64,000 bases of DNA from Solibacillus sp. FSL R5-0449 (GCF_037975215.1 NZ_CP150239.1:968001-1032000), one strand, 5' to 3'; shown: positions 17,212 through 27,540, numbered from the stretch's first letter. The notes: a model not told the origin generated them from the sequence alone. Made by a program: numbers and translations.

Positions 17212-19296
17212 ATGGCAGATTATTTAGTAATTGTTGAATCACCTGCAAAGGCGAAAACAATTGAACGATATTTAGGAAAAAAATATAAAGTAAAAGCTTC
17301 GATTGGACATGTACGTGATTTACCGCGTAGTCAAATGGGAATCGATACCGAAAATAACTATGATCCAAAATATATTACGATTCGCGGTAAAGGTCCTGTA
17401 CTACAGGAACTGAAAACAGCGGCTAAAAAAGTGAAAAAGATTTATCTCGCAGCCGATCCAGACCGCGAAGGGGAAGCAATTGCCTGGCATTTAGCCACTG
17501 CTTTAAATATTGATATTAATTCGGATTGTCGTGTCGTATTTAACGAGATTACGAAAGAAGCAATTTTAGAGAGCTTCAAGCACCCGCGGCCAATTAATAT
17601 GGATTTAGTCGATGCACAGCAAGCACGTCGTATTTTAGACCGTCTAGTAGGCTATAATATTAGTCCGATTCTTTGGAAAAAGGTTAAGAAGGGCTTATCG
17701 GCAGGACGTGTACAATCCGTTTCACTGCGTCTGATCATTGACCGTGAAAATGAAATTAAAAACTTCGAGCCGGAAGAATACTGGTCAATCGAAGGAAGCT
17801 TTGAAAAAAATAAAAAACAATTCGATGCCTTATATTATGGAAACGGCAAAGAAAAAATTAAATTAACAAATGAACAGCAAGTAAAAGAGATATTAAAAGG
17901 TGTAAAAGGCTCGGAATTTGAAGTAATGAATGTTGTAAAAAAGGAACGGAAGCGTAATGCTTCACCAGCCTTTACGACTTCTTCACTTCAACAGGAAGCC
18001 GCACGTAAATTAAATTTCCGTGCCAAGAAAACAATGATGCTTGCACAGCAGCTTTATGAAGGTATTGAGCTCAGCAAAAAAGAGGGCGCTGTCGGATTAA
18101 TCACGTATATGCGTACCGATTCAACACGTATTTCCGATACGGCGAAAGCAGAGGCTAAGTCATATATCGAAACGAAATACGGCAAAGATTTCATTGCCGG
18201 TGAACAAAAACAGGCGAAAGCAAAAGCAAATGCACAGGATGCCCATGAAGCGATCCGTCCAACGAGTGCAATGCGCACACCTGAAGAGCTTAAAGCCATT
18301 TTAAGCCGTGATCAGCTGCGATTGTACCGTCTGATTTGGGAGCGCTTTATCGCAAGTCAAATGGCACCAGCTGTACTCGATACCGTGACAGTAGATCTGC
18401 AAAACAATGATGTACTGTTCCGCGCAAACGGGTCTCAAGTGAAATTTGCCGGATTTATGAAGCTTTATATTGAAGGCACAGACGATCAGGAAGAAGAAAC
18501 GAATAAACTTTTACCTGAAATGGAAATCGGCGATAAAGTAAAATCGCTTGAAATCGAACCGAAGCAGCATTTCACTCAGCCACCTCCACGCTATTCAGAG
18601 GCGCGTCTAGTAAAGACATTGGAAGAGCTAGGTATAGGCCGTCCATCGACATATGCCCCAACACTGGATACTATCCAAAAGCGCGGTTATGTGCAACTTG
18701 ATGCGAAGCGCTTTGTGCCGACTGAACTTGGAGAAATCGTTCATCAGGCAACATTGGAATTTTTCCCGGAAATCATCAACATTGAATTTACCGCACAGAT
18801 GGAGCATAATCTTGATGAAATCGAAGAAGGCATTACACAATGGGTAAATGTCATCGATGAATTTTACAAAGACTTTGAGCCGCGGGTGAAATATGCGGAT
18901 GAAGTAATGGAAAAAATCGAAATTAAAGATGAGCCTGCAGGCGAAGACTGTGAAAAGTGCGGTGCGCCAATGGTATTCAAGCTAGGACGATACGGGAAAT
19001 TTATGGCATGTTCAAACTTCCCGGATTGCCGAAATACAAAAGCGATTGTAAAACCGATTGACGTTAAATGTCTTTCATGTGAGACAGGGGAAATTGTCGA
19101 ACGTAAATCCAAAACAAAGCGCATTTTTTACGGATGCAACCAATATCCGGAATGTGACTTCGTATCATGGGATAAGCCAATTAGTAGACCTTGTCCGAAA
19201 TGTAGTGCATTATTAGTAGAGAAGAAATTGAAAAAAGGTGTTCAAATTCAGTGTACAAACAGTGAATGTGATTATGAAGAAACACCGTCACAATAA
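17212..19296 (+). CDS. topA: DNA topoisomerase I
   Basis: A type IA topoisomerase that relaxes negative supercoils. The 694-residue protein has an N-terminal TOPRIM domain ([30 protein letters not shown]), the catalytic tyrosine Y299 in [14 protein letters not shown], and three C-terminal tetracysteine zinc fingers: CEKCGAP...CSNFPDC, CLSCETG...CNQYPEC and CPKCSA...CTNSEC. Length matches B. subtilis TopA (691). A strong AAGGAGGA precedes the ATG. Next gene is trmFO, 18 bp away. Confidence 0.98.
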   Translation: MADYLVIVESPAKAKTIERYLGKKYKVKASIGHVRDLPRSQMGIDTENNYDPKYITIRGKGPVLQELKTAAKKVKKIYLAADPDREGEAIAWHLATALNIDINSDCRVVFNEITKEAILESFKHPRPINMDLVDAQQARRILDRLVGYNISPILWKKVKKGLSAGRVQSVSLRLIIDRENEIKNFEPEEYWSIEGSFEKNKKQFDALYYGNGKEKIKLTNEQQVKEILKGVKGSEFEVMNVVKKERKRNASPAFTTSSLQQEAARKLNFRAKKTMMLAQQLYEGIELSKKEGAVGLITYMRTDSTRISDTAKAEAKSYIETKYGKDFIAGEQKQAKAKANAQDAHEAIRPTSAMRTPEELKAILSRDQLRLYRLIWERFIASQMAPAVLDTVTVDLQNNDVLFRANGSQVKFAGFMKLYIEGTDDQEEETNKLLPEMEIGDKVKSLEIEPKQHFTQPPPRYSEARLVKTLEELGIGRPSTYAPTLDTIQKRGYVQLDAKRFVPTELGEIVHQATLEFFPEIINIEFTAQMEHNLDEIEEGITQWVNVIDEFYKDFEPRVKYADEVMEKIEIKDEPAGEDCEKCGAPMVFKLGRYGKFMACSNFPDCRNTKAIVKPIDVKCLSCETGEIVERKSKTKRIFYGCNQYPECDFVSWDKPISRPCPKCSALLVEKKLKKGVQIQCTNSECDYEETPSQ

Positions 19297-19314
19297 AATG
19301 AAGAGGTAACAAAA

Positions 19315-20628
19315 ATGACACAACAAGTAGTAAATGTAATTGGTGCAGGATTAGCCGGTTCAGAAGCAGCTTGGCAAATTGCGAAGCGCGGTGTGAACGT
19401 ACGTTTATATGAAATGCGCCCAGTAAAACAAACACCGGCACATCATACAGATAAATTTGCAGAGCTTGTATGCTCAAACTCATTACGTGCAAACGGACTG
19501 ACAAATGCTGTCGGTGTAATTAAAGAAGAAATGCGTAGATTGGACTCAGTTATTATTGCAGCGGCAGACAACAGCTCTGTACCTGCCGGTGGTGCTTTGG
19601 CAGTAGACCGTCACGAATTTGCTGGTATTGTAACAGAAAAAGTGAAAAACCACCCGTTAATCGAAGTAATCAATGAAGAGGTAACTGAAATTCCGGAAGG
19701 CATTACAGTAATCGCAACAGGTCCTTTAACTTCTGAAGCTTTGGCAAAGCAAATTCAGGGCCTTACAGGAGAAGACTATTTGTACTTCTATGATGCGGCA
19801 GCACCGATCATCGAAAAAGATTCAATCAATATGGATAAAGTATATTTGAAATCACGCTATGATAAAGGTGAAGCAGCATACTTGAACTGTCCAATGACGA
19901 AAGAAGAATTCGATGCTTTCCGTGAAGCGCTTATTACAGCAGAATGTGCACCGCTAAAAGAATTCGAAAAAGAAAAGTATTTCGAAGGATGTATGCCAAT
20001 TGAAGTAATGGCTGCACGCGGAGAAAAAACAATGACATTTGGACCGATGAAACCGGTTGGTCTGGAAGATCCGAAAACGGATAAACGTCCATATGCTGTT
20101 GTTCAGTTACGACAAGATGATGCAGCGGGAACACTATATAATTTAGTTGGTTTCCAGACACATTTAAAATGGCCGGAACAAAAGCGTGTCTTCTCGATGA
20201 TTCCTGGTTTAGAGAACTTGGAAATTGTGCGCTATGGTGTAATGCACCGTAATACGTTCATCAATTCACCAAAAGTGCTGACACAGACATATCAGTTGAA
20301 AGCACGTCCAAACCTGTTCTTCGCGGGTCAAATGACAGGTGTTGAAGGTTATGTAGAATCTGCCGGCAGTGGTCTGATTGCAGGGATTAATGCGGCACGC
20401 ATGGCTTTAGGCCAAGAGTTGCTTTACTTCCCGCATGAAACAGCATTAGGTGCAATGGCTCGATACATTACACATACAGATGCGAAAAACTTCCAGCCGA
20501 TGAACGTAAACTTCGGGATTTTCCCGGAACTTGGCGAGCGCATCAAATCTAAGCCGGAGCGGGCTGAACGCCACGCTAACCGCGCATTGGAAGCGATTCA
20601 GAATTTTGTTAATAATCAGGCAATTTAA
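19315..20628 (+). CDS. trmFO: Folate-dependent tRNA m5U54 methyltransferase TrmFO (Gid)
   Basis: An FAD enzyme that forms ribothymidine at tRNA position 54 using methylene-tetrahydrofolate. The 437-residue protein starts with the dinucleotide-binding motif [13 protein letters not shown], then [10 protein letters not shown] with a conserved cysteine and [12 protein letters not shown] with the second. C-terminal [20 protein letters not shown] is typical of the family. It normally lies between topA and the xerC-hslVU-codY cluster, as here. A terminator follows, so the cluster downstream is a separate unit. Confidence 0.97.
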   Translation: MTQQVVNVIGAGLAGSEAAWQIAKRGVNVRLYEMRPVKQTPAHHTDKFAELVCSNSLRANGLTNAVGVIKEEMRRLDSVIIAAADNSSVPAGGALAVDRHEFAGIVTEKVKNHPLIEVINEEVTEIPEGITVIATGPLTSEALAKQIQGLTGEDYLYFYDAAAPIIEKDSINMDKVYLKSRYDKGEAAYLNCPMTKEEFDAFREALITAECAPLKEFEKEKYFEGCMPIEVMAARGEKTMTFGPMKPVGLEDPKTDKRPYAVVQLRQDDAAGTLYNLVGFQTHLKWPEQKRVFSMIPGLENLEIVRYGVMHRNTFINSPKVLTQTYQLKARPNLFFAGQMTGVEGYVESAGSGLIAGINAARMALGQELLYFPHETALGAMARYITHTDAKNFQPMNVNFGIFPELGERIKSKPERAERHANRALEAIQNFVNNQAI

Positions 20629-20633
20629 TTGCG

Positions 20634-20676
20634 AAAAGCCCTTAAAGACTGTTATACTTTAGGGGCTTTTAATTTT
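20634..20676 (+). terminator. Terminator after trmFO
   Basis: AAAAGCCCTTAAAG (20634-20647) pairs with CTTTAGGGGCTTTT (20657-20670) with one mismatch, followed by AATTTT. Confidence 0.8.
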
Positions 20677-20736
20677 GCGTTAATTAATAATATTCGACTA
20701 TAATTTAAGTATTACTTGACATCATATTGCGAAATT

Positions 20737-20743
20737 TGTCGAA
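20737..20743 (+). promoter_or_regulatory. Spo0A-box-like heptamer upstream of xerC-hslVU-codY
   Basis: TGTCGAA, the consensus Spo0A box, lies in the 267-bp gap between the trmFO terminator and xerC, 16 bp after a TTGACA (20716-20721). That TTGACA has no clear -10; a weaker TTGAAA/TATAGT pair lies at 20781-20807 with only 15-bp spacing. The rest of the gap is AT-rich without other features I can support. Confidence 0.3.
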
Positions 20744-20895
20744 TAATACAAAGAAGTTGAATAACTCCAGTAAATTTTACTTGAAAAGTATCCATAATAG
20801 GTATAGTGTCAATATGTGTGTTTTTTTAGTAGGAAAATAAACATATTTATTCATACAACATCATTTCTCTTTTGTAATCACAGGGGGTATATACG

Positions 20896-21795
20896 ATGGA
20901 TGAAAATTTGCAAAACCAGCTAGATCAATTTATTCGCTACGTGCATCTAGAAAAAAACTTTTCCCTACATACTGTTCGCGAATATACTTCTGACTTAGAA
21001 GAATTTTTTGCATTTTTGCATGCTGAAGGTATACAAAAAATTACAGAAGTTGAATATATCCATGCACGTCTATATGTAACAAAGCTTTATGATGAACAAA
21101 AAGCAAGAACTTCAATCTCCAGGAAAATCTCATCGATACGTTCTTTTTTTCGGTTTTTAAATCGAGAACAGAATATTGATGATGCTCCGTTTCGTTCACT
21201 TTATCATCCGAAAAAGGAAGAGCGATTACCGAGCTTTTTTTATGAGGAAGAATTGAAGGAACTATTCGAGAAAAATGAAGGCGATGAGCCGATTCAGATT
21301 CGTAATATGGCGCTGTTGGAACTTCTTTATGCAACTGGAATGCGTGTAAGCGAGTGTGTCAGTCTTGAACTGACGGATATCGATTTTCATTACAATATCG
21401 TCCGTGTAATGGGGAAAGGCCGAAAAGAGCGGATTATTCCGTTTGGCCAATATGCGCATGATGCACTTAAACGTTATATAGATCAAGTACGTCCGATTTT
21501 AATGAAGAAGGAAAATCATCAGAAAGTTTTTGTCAATATGCGCGGTGGCGAACTTACTGCCCGTGGTGTGCGTTATATATTAAGTGAGATGATCGACAAT
21601 GCCAGTATGCATACGAAAATTTATCCACATATGTTGCGACACACATTTGCTACGCATTTATTGAATAATGGGGCAGATATGCGTACAGTCCAGGAACTTC
21701 TTGGGCACGCTAATTTATCTTCAACTCAAATTTATACTCATGTAACGAAGGAAGCTTTAAGAAAGACATATATGAATAGTCATCCGCGAGCATAG
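20896..21795 (+). CDS. xerC: Tyrosine recombinase XerC (CodV)
   Basis: Acts with XerD at dif to resolve chromosome dimers. The 299-residue protein has the N-terminal SAM-like core-binding domain and the catalytic set Arg150 (TGMRVSE), Lys174 (GKGRKER), His245 and Arg248 (HMLRHTF), His271 (LLGHAN) and nucleophile Tyr280 (IYTHV). All catalytic residues are intact. A GGGGGT ribosome-binding site precedes the ATG. It is the first gene of the xerC-hslV-hslU-codY cluster, the same order as B. subtilis codV-clpQ-clpY-codY, so it is the house recombinase and not an integrase of an island. Confidence 0.96.
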   Translation: MDENLQNQLDQFIRYVHLEKNFSLHTVREYTSDLEEFFAFLHAEGIQKITEVEYIHARLYVTKLYDEQKARTSISRKISSIRSFFRFLNREQNIDDAPFRSLYHPKKEERLPSFFYEEELKELFEKNEGDEPIQIRNMALLELLYATGMRVSECVSLELTDIDFHYNIVRVMGKGRKERIIPFGQYAHDALKRYIDQVRPILMKKENHQKVFVNMRGGELTARGVRYILSEMIDNASMHTKIYPHMLRHTFATHLLNNGADMRTVQELLGHANLSSTQIYTHVTKEALRKTYMNSHPRA

Positions 21796-21813
21796 TTAAG
21801 GAGGAAATAAAGA

Positions 21814-22356
21814 ATGGGTCAAATTCATGCGACAACGATTTTCGCTGTTCACCACAATGGTGAATGTGCAATGGCCGGGGATGGTCAGGTAACATTGGGA
21901 AATGCAGTTGTAATGAAGCATACGGCACGTAAGGTCAGACGTCTGTTTAATGGGAAAGTATTGGCAGGTTTCGCAGGGTCTGTTGCGGATGCTTTTACAT
22001 TATTCGAAATGTTTGAGGCAAAACTGAATGAATATAATGGTAACCTGCAAAGAGCAGCAGTAGAAGTAGCAAAGCAATGGCGCGGTGATAAAATGCTCCG
22101 TCAATTGGAAGCGATGCTGCTTGTTATGGATAAATCAACATTGCTTCTAGTTTCAGGGACAGGTGAAGTAATTGAACCGGACGATGGTATTTTAGCAATA
22201 GGTTCAGGTGGGAATTACGCATTGTCAGCTGGAAGAGCATTAAAAAAACATGCGGGCGATCATTTATCGGCAAAAGAAATCGCAGAGGCTGCGCTGACGA
22301 CCGCTGCGGATATTTGTGTGTTTACAAACCATAATATTATCTTGGAGGTATTGTAA
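21814..22356 (+). CDS. hslV: ATP-dependent protease proteolytic subunit HslV (ClpQ/CodW)
   Basis: The peptidase of the HslVU two-component protease. The 180-residue product begins [12 protein letters not shown] and contains [11 protein letters not shown] and [14 protein letters not shown]. In B. subtilis CodW residue 2 is serine and has been reported as the N-terminal nucleophile. Here residue 2 is Gly, so the catalytic hydroxyl would have to come from Thr7 or Thr8 (in HATT) after trimming. The Shine-Dalgarno is AAGGAGGA. Stop and hslU start overlap by one base (TAATG). Confidence 0.95.
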   Translation: MGQIHATTIFAVHHNGECAMAGDGQVTLGNAVVMKHTARKVRRLFNGKVLAGFAGSVADAFTLFEMFEAKLNEYNGNLQRAAVEVAKQWRGDKMLRQLEAMLLVMDKSTLLLVSGTGEVIEPDDGILAIGSGGNYALSAGRALKKHAGDHLSAKEIAEAALTTAADICVFTNHNIILEVL

Positions 22357-23747
22357 TGACTGCGATCAATTTAACACCAAGACAAATTACGGAACAATTA
22401 AACCGTCATATTGTTGGCCAGGAAACAGCGAAACGTGCAGTTGCAGTTGCGCTGCGTAACCGGTACCGCCGCTCTTTATTAAGCGAAGAATTAAAAACAG
22501 AAGTAATTCCGAAAAATATTTTAATGATTGGGCCTACTGGGGTAGGTAAAACAGAAATTGCCCGCAGAATCGCAAAACTGACGAATGCTCCGTTTATTAA
22601 AGTCGAAGCGACAAAGTTCACGGAAGTTGGCTATGTTGGTCGTGATGTCGAGTCAATGGTACGCGATCTGGTAGAAGCATCACGTCGTCTAGTGAAGGAC
22701 GAAATGTTCGAAAAGGTAAAGGATCAGGCGGAACGGAATGCAAATGATGTACTCGTTAAATTACTTGTACCTTCAAAAGTGAAGGAAAAGCTTACGCAAA
22801 ATCCTTTTGAAATGCTATTCGGTCAAAAAGATTCATCTCAGGAAGAAACATCAAACCAGGATGAACCGGAAATTCGTACACGACGTGCGCAAATAGCCCA
22901 GGATTTAAAAGACGGAAAGTTAGAAGAACAATGGGTAACTATCGAAGTAACAGAAAATGCGCCATCACTATTTGATGCAATGCCTGGTATGAATATGGAT
23001 AATGCAAATGGTATGCAGGATATGCTATCTAATTTAATGCCGAAAAAGACAAAAAAACGCAAAGTCCAAGTGAAGGATGCGCGTCGTTTATTAACACAGG
23101 AAGAAGCCAATAAGCTGATCGATACAGATGCGTTGTCAAGTGAAGCAATTCAGCGTGCAGAACAGGCGGGCATTATTTTTATTGATGAAATCGATAAAAT
23201 TGCAAGCAAAGGTTCATCTTCGGCAGAAGTATCACGTGAAGGCGTTCAGCGTGACATATTACCAATTGTGGAAGGGTCCACAGTTACGACAAAATACGGC
23301 ACTGTAAAAACGGACTATATGCTCTTTATTGCAGCAGGAGCTTTCCATATATCAAAACCGAGCGATCTTATTCCGGAATTGCAGGGACGATTCCCGATTC
23401 GTGTTGAACTTGAAAAATTAACGAAAGACGATTTTGTTCGTATTTTGAAAGAACCGGACCAATCGTTAATATTGCAATATAAAGCATTGCTTGAAACAGA
23501 AGGTGTTACGCTGAACTTTACAGATGAAGCGATTGAACGAATTGCGGAAATTGCGACGGAAGTAAACCAGGAGACAGATAACATCGGTGCACGCCGACTG
23601 CACACGATTTTAGAGCGTTTGCTTGAGGAACTTTCTTTTGAAGCTTCGGAAATCGCTCCGGCTCATATCGACATTACACCAAACTATGTCGATCAAAAAT
23701 TGTCGAATATAGTAAAAAACAAAGATTTATCGCAATTTATTCTTTAA
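22356..23747 (+). CDS. hslU: HslU/ClpY ATPase subunit
   Basis: The AAA+ unfoldase of HslVU. The 463-residue protein starts with [17 protein letters not shown], followed by Walker [10 protein letters not shown] (59-67), pore motif [16 protein letters not shown], an inserted I domain (about 110-240, charged and low complexity), Walker [12 protein letters not shown], and the sensor/arginine region [11 protein letters not shown]...[11 protein letters not shown]. The C-terminus SQFIL resembles the usual SKFIL-type tail that docks into HslV. It is coupled to hslV. Confidence 0.97.
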   Translation: MTAINLTPRQITEQLNRHIVGQETAKRAVAVALRNRYRRSLLSEELKTEVIPKNILMIGPTGVGKTEIARRIAKLTNAPFIKVEATKFTEVGYVGRDVESMVRDLVEASRRLVKDEMFEKVKDQAERNANDVLVKLLVPSKVKEKLTQNPFEMLFGQKDSSQEETSNQDEPEIRTRRAQIAQDLKDGKLEEQWVTIEVTENAPSLFDAMPGMNMDNANGMQDMLSNLMPKKTKKRKVQVKDARRLLTQEEANKLIDTDALSSEAIQRAEQAGIIFIDEIDKIASKGSSSAEVSREGVQRDILPIVEGSTVTTKYGTVKTDYMLFIAAGAFHISKPSDLIPELQGRFPIRVELEKLTKDDFVRILKEPDQSLILQYKALLETEGVTLNFTDEAIERIAEIATEVNQETDNIGARRLHTILERLLEELSFEASEIAPAHIDITPNYVDQKLSNIVKNKDLSQFIL

Positions 23748-23830
23748 GTATAAGTTGAATTAGTATCTTTAAATTGTAAAAACCTTTAGAATATTAAGTG
23801 AATTAAAACGTTCCGTAGGAGGAAACAGAA

Positions 23831-24610
23831 ATGAATTTATTAACAAAAACACGAAAAATCAATGCATTGTTACAAGCATCTGCTGGTAAACCAGTTAACT
23901 TTAAAGAAATGGCAAATACTTTAGGCGATATTATCGAAAGTAATGTATTTATCGTAAGCCGTAAAGGTAAATTACTTGGTATTTCAATTCACCAACAAAT
24001 CGAGAATGAGCGTATTAAGAAAATGTTTGAACAGCGCCAATTCCCTGAAGAATATACACAAAACTTATTCAATATTACTGAAACTTCTTCAAATTTAGAT
24101 ATTAACAATGAACACACTGCATTCCCAATTGAAAATAAAGATCTATTTGCATCTGGTTTAACGACAATTGTACCGATTATCGGTGGCGGTGAGCGTTTAG
24201 GTACATTAATGTTAGCGCGTATCAGCGATCAGTTTGAAGATGACGATTTAATTTTAGCTGAATACGGTGCAACAGTAGTAGGTATGGAAATCTTACGTGA
24301 AAAATCAGAAGAGATTGAAGAAGAAGCACGTTCTAAAGCGGTAGTTCAAATGGCGATCAATTCATTATCTTATTCTGAGCTTGAAGCAATCGAGCATATT
24401 TTTGAAGAGTTAGATGGCAATGAAGGATTACTAGTTGCTTCTAAAATCGCTGACCGCGTAGGGATTACACGTTCAGTTATCGTAAACGCATTACGTAAAC
24501 TAGAATCTGCCGGTGTTATTGAATCGCGTTCTTTAGGTATGAAAGGAACATATATTAAAGTATTAAACGATAAGTTCCTGAACGCATTAGCGGAAATTAA
24601 AATGAAATAA
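23831..24610 (+). CDS. codY: GTP- and branched-chain-amino-acid-sensing repressor CodY
   Basis: Global regulator of nitrogen and stationary-phase genes, which in B. subtilis includes direct repression of the fla/che promoter. The 259-residue protein equals the B. subtilis length. It has an N-terminal GAF domain (about 1-155) that binds isoleucine and valine, a linker helix, and a winged helix-turn-helix ([20 protein letters not shown], then [12 protein letters not shown]). It has a GTAGGAGG ribosome-binding site and is the last gene of the xerC cluster. A large hairpin and an IS element follow. Confidence 0.98.
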   Translation: MNLLTKTRKINALLQASAGKPVNFKEMANTLGDIIESNVFIVSRKGKLLGISIHQQIENERIKKMFEQRQFPEEYTQNLFNITETSSNLDINNEHTAFPIENKDLFASGLTTIVPIIGGGERLGTLMLARISDQFEDDDLILAEYGATVVGMEILREKSEEIEEEARSKAVVQMAINSLSYSELEAIEHIFEELDGNEGLLVASKIADRVGITRSVIVNALRKLESAGVIESRSLGMKGTYIKVLNDKFLNALAEIKMK

Positions 24611-24654
24611 GAGACTTACAGGTAAAGGGGCTGGGACAGAATTAGTTCCAGTTC

Positions 24655-24703
24655 ACGCAAAAAGAGAAATTGCACAATGCAATTTCTCTTTTTGCGTTTT
24701 ATA
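24655..24703. terminator. Large bidirectional hairpin terminator between codY and the transposase
   Basis: ACGCAAAAAGAGAAATTGC (24655-24673) is a perfect 19-bp match to the reverse complement at 24679-24697, around the loop ACAAT. T runs on both sides would allow termination of codY on the plus strand and of the transposase on the minus strand. Confidence 0.8.
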
Positions 24704-24724
24704 AAGAAAATATTGGAAGAGGTG

Positions 24725-26306
24725 TTATCCTCTTACCGCATATTTCCTTAAATTTGTGGCCATTAATGCCAAGCCTATTTCGTTAGTAACCTTCGATTTT
24801 CCACGAACTGAAAATCGGCGGAAACACAAATTAGCCTTCAAGAATCCAAAAACTGGTTCCACGTCAATTTTACGTCGACGATAAATGGCAGCCGTTTTTT
24901 CTTCTGAAAGCTTCGCTCTTACTTCTTCTTTTTGTTGTTCCCAATTCTCGTTAATCATGAGTCTACGGTTTTTCCCTTCCGCAGCTTTCGTACATTTTGT
25001 ACGGAAAGGACATCCTGTACATTCCTCACACTCATAGATTTTAAATTCTCGTTGGAAACCTACTTTATCCGTACGAACAGAATTGTATTGGAATCTTAAT
25101 CTCTTTTCATTTGGACAAATGTAGACATCGTTTTCTTTCTCATACACCCAATTACTTGTCTTAAAAGGGTCATTTTTATATTTTCGCTTCTGTTCGTTCA
25201 AGTATTGATTAAATGTAATGAGTGGAGTTCGTTTGCGTTTGTTAAGAATATCATGGTAATTCTGTTCACTGCCGTATCCGGCATCCGCTACAATATGTTT
25301 TGGTAACTCAAAATAATTTTCTTCAATTTGATTAAGAAATGGAATAAGTGTTTTCGTGTCTGTTGGATTTGGAAATACATCATAAGCGAGTGTGTATTGA
25401 CCTTCAGTAGCGATTTGTACATTATAACCTGGCTTCAATTGACCGTTTTGCATATAGTCATCTTTCATCCGCATGAATGTTGCTTCGTGATCTGTCTTTG
25501 AATAACTATTGCGTGTACCAAACACTTCAAAATCCTTTTCATATTTCTGTTTTCTTATAATCCAATCATATACTTGTTTGAGGATTTGCTTTGGTGTTTT
25601 TCGTTCGCTACGTAATCTTTTTCGCTCAATGACATCTTCAGAATGTTCTATTTTGCTTGTATAGTCGTCGACTACTTCTTCTAGGTGATGTGCTACTTGA
25701 GTTAACTCTTCTATTGATAACTGCTCATCACTTTCACGTTTGATTTCAGGAATAATTTGATGTTCCAATAACTCATCGTAAAGTTTATTTGATTTTTCTA
25801 CGAGGTTGGTATGATGTTTTTCCACTGATTTTTTCCACTGATTTTTTCCAAACAAATGTGAACTTATTGGCATTTGCCTCAATCTTTGTGCCATCGATAA
25901 AAATCGCTTCTTGATCGATGAGTTTTTCTTCAACTAGCTGACAACGAAATTGTACAAAACATTGGCGAATGAGTTCCTTCATATTGGGATGTACACGAAA
26001 ACGGTTAATAGTGCGATAACTTGGTTCATATCCTTGGGCAAGCCACATCATACGGATACTGTCTCTTGTCAGATCCTCTATTTTTCTTCCTGAAAAAGTG
26101 GATTGTGTGTAACCGCATAAAATCAGCTTTAGCATCATACGTGGATGATATGATGGACAACCAGTATGGTGAATAAAAGGAGCGAAAGCTTCGTTCGGAA
26201 TGCTTTCGACCAAATGATGGATAGAAAAGGCAATATCATTTTTATGTAACTTTACTTCTAAATCTAGCGGTAATATAATTTGATTCATGTTATAATCTTT
26301 AAACAT
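24725..26306 (-). pseudogene. IS1182-family transposase broken by a 13-bp tandem duplication
   Basis: Two minus-strand frames cover one transposase. The N-terminal part (26306 down to 25785) has MNQIILPLDLEVKLH..., FAPFIHHTGCPSYHPRMMLK and the first catalytic-type segment IFIDGTKIEANANKFTFVW. The C-terminal part (to 24725) has HIVADAGYGSEQNY, the four-cysteine block CEECTGCPFRTKC and RRRKIDVEPVFGFLKANLCFRRFSVRG. Bases 25819-25831 and 25832-25844 are the same 13-mer, TTTCCACTGATTT. Removing one copy joins WKKSVEK to HHTNLVEKSN in frame and gives a 522-residue protein, normal for IS1182. The element therefore cannot make an intact transposase. Confidence 0.9.
25819..25844. repeat. 13-bp tandem duplication inside the transposase
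   Basis: Two adjacent exact copies of TTTCCACTGATTT, followed by the partial third TTTCCA. Thirteen is not a multiple of three, so it shifts the transposase frame. Confidence 0.95.
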
Positions 26307-26422
26307 AGGGACACTTCTTTCGTTTGAAATTTGGTTGTAGGATACTTAAATTTTAACAGAGAATGTCCTTTTTTCATGCCTGAAATTATGCAGAGATTTA
26401 CTTGATATAGAAGAAAAATTAG

Positions 26423-26524
26423 TTGTTCGGAGTGAAGGCGGCGACTCCCAGGGGACAAGCACGTGGGAGAGACTACAGGCTCGAGCCGTGCCCCCAGGAA
26501 AGCGTCCGCCGTAACGGAGAACAA
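26423..26524 (+). repeat. Dispersed palindromic intergenic repeat, 102-bp copy
   Basis: Ends are TTGTTC (26423) and GAACAA (26519-26524). The 29 bases at 26465-26493 are identical to 10691-10719 of the 258-bp copy, including the palindrome GGCTCGAGCC, followed by GGAAAGCGTCCGCC (26497-26510), also shared. It is GC-rich compared with its surroundings and has no ORF. Confidence 0.75.
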
Positions 26525-26549
26525 TGACTACATAGTAGACACATAATAA

Positions 26550-26598
26550 TAAAGCCGTTCAAACTTTACTCATCGTAAAATTTGAACGGCTTTTGATT
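26550..26598. terminator. Hairpin near the right end of the IS unit
   Basis: AAAGCCGTTCAAA (26551-26563) pairs with TTTGAACGGCTTT (26581-26593), followed by TGATTTT. Could terminate transcription in either direction. Confidence 0.65.
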
Positions 26599-26656
26599 TT
26601 GAGGCGGGTTTTGTCCCACCCCCTTTTTTTTCTTTTTTTAAGAAAATGCAGAAAAA

Positions 26657-26663
26657 TGTCGAA
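26657..26663 (+). promoter_or_regulatory. Spo0A-box-like heptamer upstream of flgB, distal
   Basis: Perfect TGTCGAA in the context AAAATGTCGAATAAC, about 490 bp before the flgB start. Confidence 0.35.
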
Positions 26664-26969
26664 TAACAATACCCTAAACGAGAAATTATATAGAATTTGA
26701 ATGTATAATTAGGTATATCGTCGGTATTGTTCTGGAAAATTAAATATCTTTTATACCTAAATGATGATAAAATTGATATGACAAATGATTTGTTACAATT
26801 TTATGAAATGTAGTTATATGAATACTAATACACAAGGATTTAATGTATGATGTATAAGGTAATAAATAGTGTTTCGTTAAATCTGTAAATCTTAATTTCA
26901 GATTTATATAATAACTTTTTGTTGTTTAAATTGCTCATGTAGGTCTTTGTAGTCTTTAAAAAAATAAAA

Positions 26970-26976
26970 TGTCGAA
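26970..26976 (+). promoter_or_regulatory. Spo0A-box-like heptamer upstream of flgB, proximal
   Basis: Perfect TGTCGAA in AAAATGTCGAAAAATG, 170 bp before the flgB start and downstream of the TATAAT at 26907. Confidence 0.35.
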
Positions 26977-27145
26977 AAATGTTTGTACTGATTTTTAATT
27001 AACTGGTCCTATTACATACAAAAATAGTCCTATGTAACTATTCGAAAGGGACTAAAGTCGATAGACACTAAGATTTAATCTAATTACAATTGTATTATTG
27101 AGTTTTGGGCGCAAATTTTAGCGAATTATGAACGAGGTGAGAAAT

Positions 27146-27538
27146 TTGGATTTATTTGGCGGGACAATAAGTAGCCTTGAAAAAGGACTTTCTTATGCAA
27201 CATTGAAAAATAAAACAATTGCACAAAATATAGCGAATGTTGACACACCGAACTACAAAACAAAAGAAGTAAGCTTCAAAGATGTATTAAATGATGCTAA
27301 GCAAGCAACGATTCCTGCATATCGCACAGATGCGAGACATTATGATTTCAAGATTAATATTGGGGGCAGCGGTGTGTATTCGAATGAAAACTTCCGCAGC
27401 AGAGCAAATGGTAATGCGGTAAATATGGATGCTGAACAAGCAAAGTTAGCTGAAAATACAATTTATTATAATGCGCTTATAGATCGTGTCAGCAGTAAAT
27501 TTTCAACATTGAATAATGTTGTTAAGGGAGGAAGATAG
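27146..27538 (+). CDS. flgB: Flagellar proximal rod protein FlgB
   Basis: First gene of the fla/che operon. It encodes a rod subunit placed between the MS ring/FliE and the distal rod. The frame is open from ATG 27128, but the Shine-Dalgarno GAGGTGAG (27134-27141) lies inside that extension and points to TTG 27146. The protein then starts MDLFGGTISSLEKGL, matching B. subtilis FlgB (MKLFSGTIQNLE), with 130 residues. It has the rod-family signature IAQNIANVDTPNYKTKEV. It is followed by flgC after 2 bp. Confidence 0.94.
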   Translation: MDLFGGTISSLEKGLSYATLKNKTIAQNIANVDTPNYKTKEVSFKDVLNDAKQATIPAYRTDARHYDFKINIGGSGVYSNENFRSRANGNAVNMDAEQAKLAENTIYYNALIDRVSSKFSTLNNVVKGGR

Positions 27539-27540
27539 TG

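Larger units (their letters stand above)
24624..26626 (-). mobile_element. IS1182-type element, inactivated
   Basis: Bounded by imperfect 18-bp inverted repeats, AAAGGGGCTGGGACAGAA (24624-24641) and the complement of AAAGGGGGTGGGACAAAA (26609-26626), 16 of 18 matching. This gives a 2,003-bp unit between codY and flgB. It contains one transposase on the minus strand (frameshifted), the 19-bp hairpin at its 3' end, and between the transposase 5' end and the right boundary a 102-bp dispersed repeat and another hairpin. No target duplication is obvious. The outer boundaries are inference; the true IS ends could lie closer to the gene. Confidence 0.6.
26627..27145 (+). promoter_or_regulatory. AT-rich upstream region of the fla/che operon
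   Basis: About 520 bp with no ORF of note between the IS unit and flgB; it should hold the operon promoter. Visible: perfect Spo0A-box heptamers TGTCGAA at 26657-26663 and 26970-26976; TATAAT at 26704-26709 and 26907-26912, neither with a convincing -35; and GTCGATAG (27057-27064), similar to a SigD -10 (GCCGATAT) but without a TAAA at the right distance. I cannot name the promoter with confidence. Confidence 0.4.

Noticed and set aside
20896-21795. Tyrosine recombinase as a sign of an integrated island
   Set aside because: It sits in the conserved codV-clpQ-clpY-codY order and is the housekeeping XerC; no attachment-site repeats or cargo were seen.
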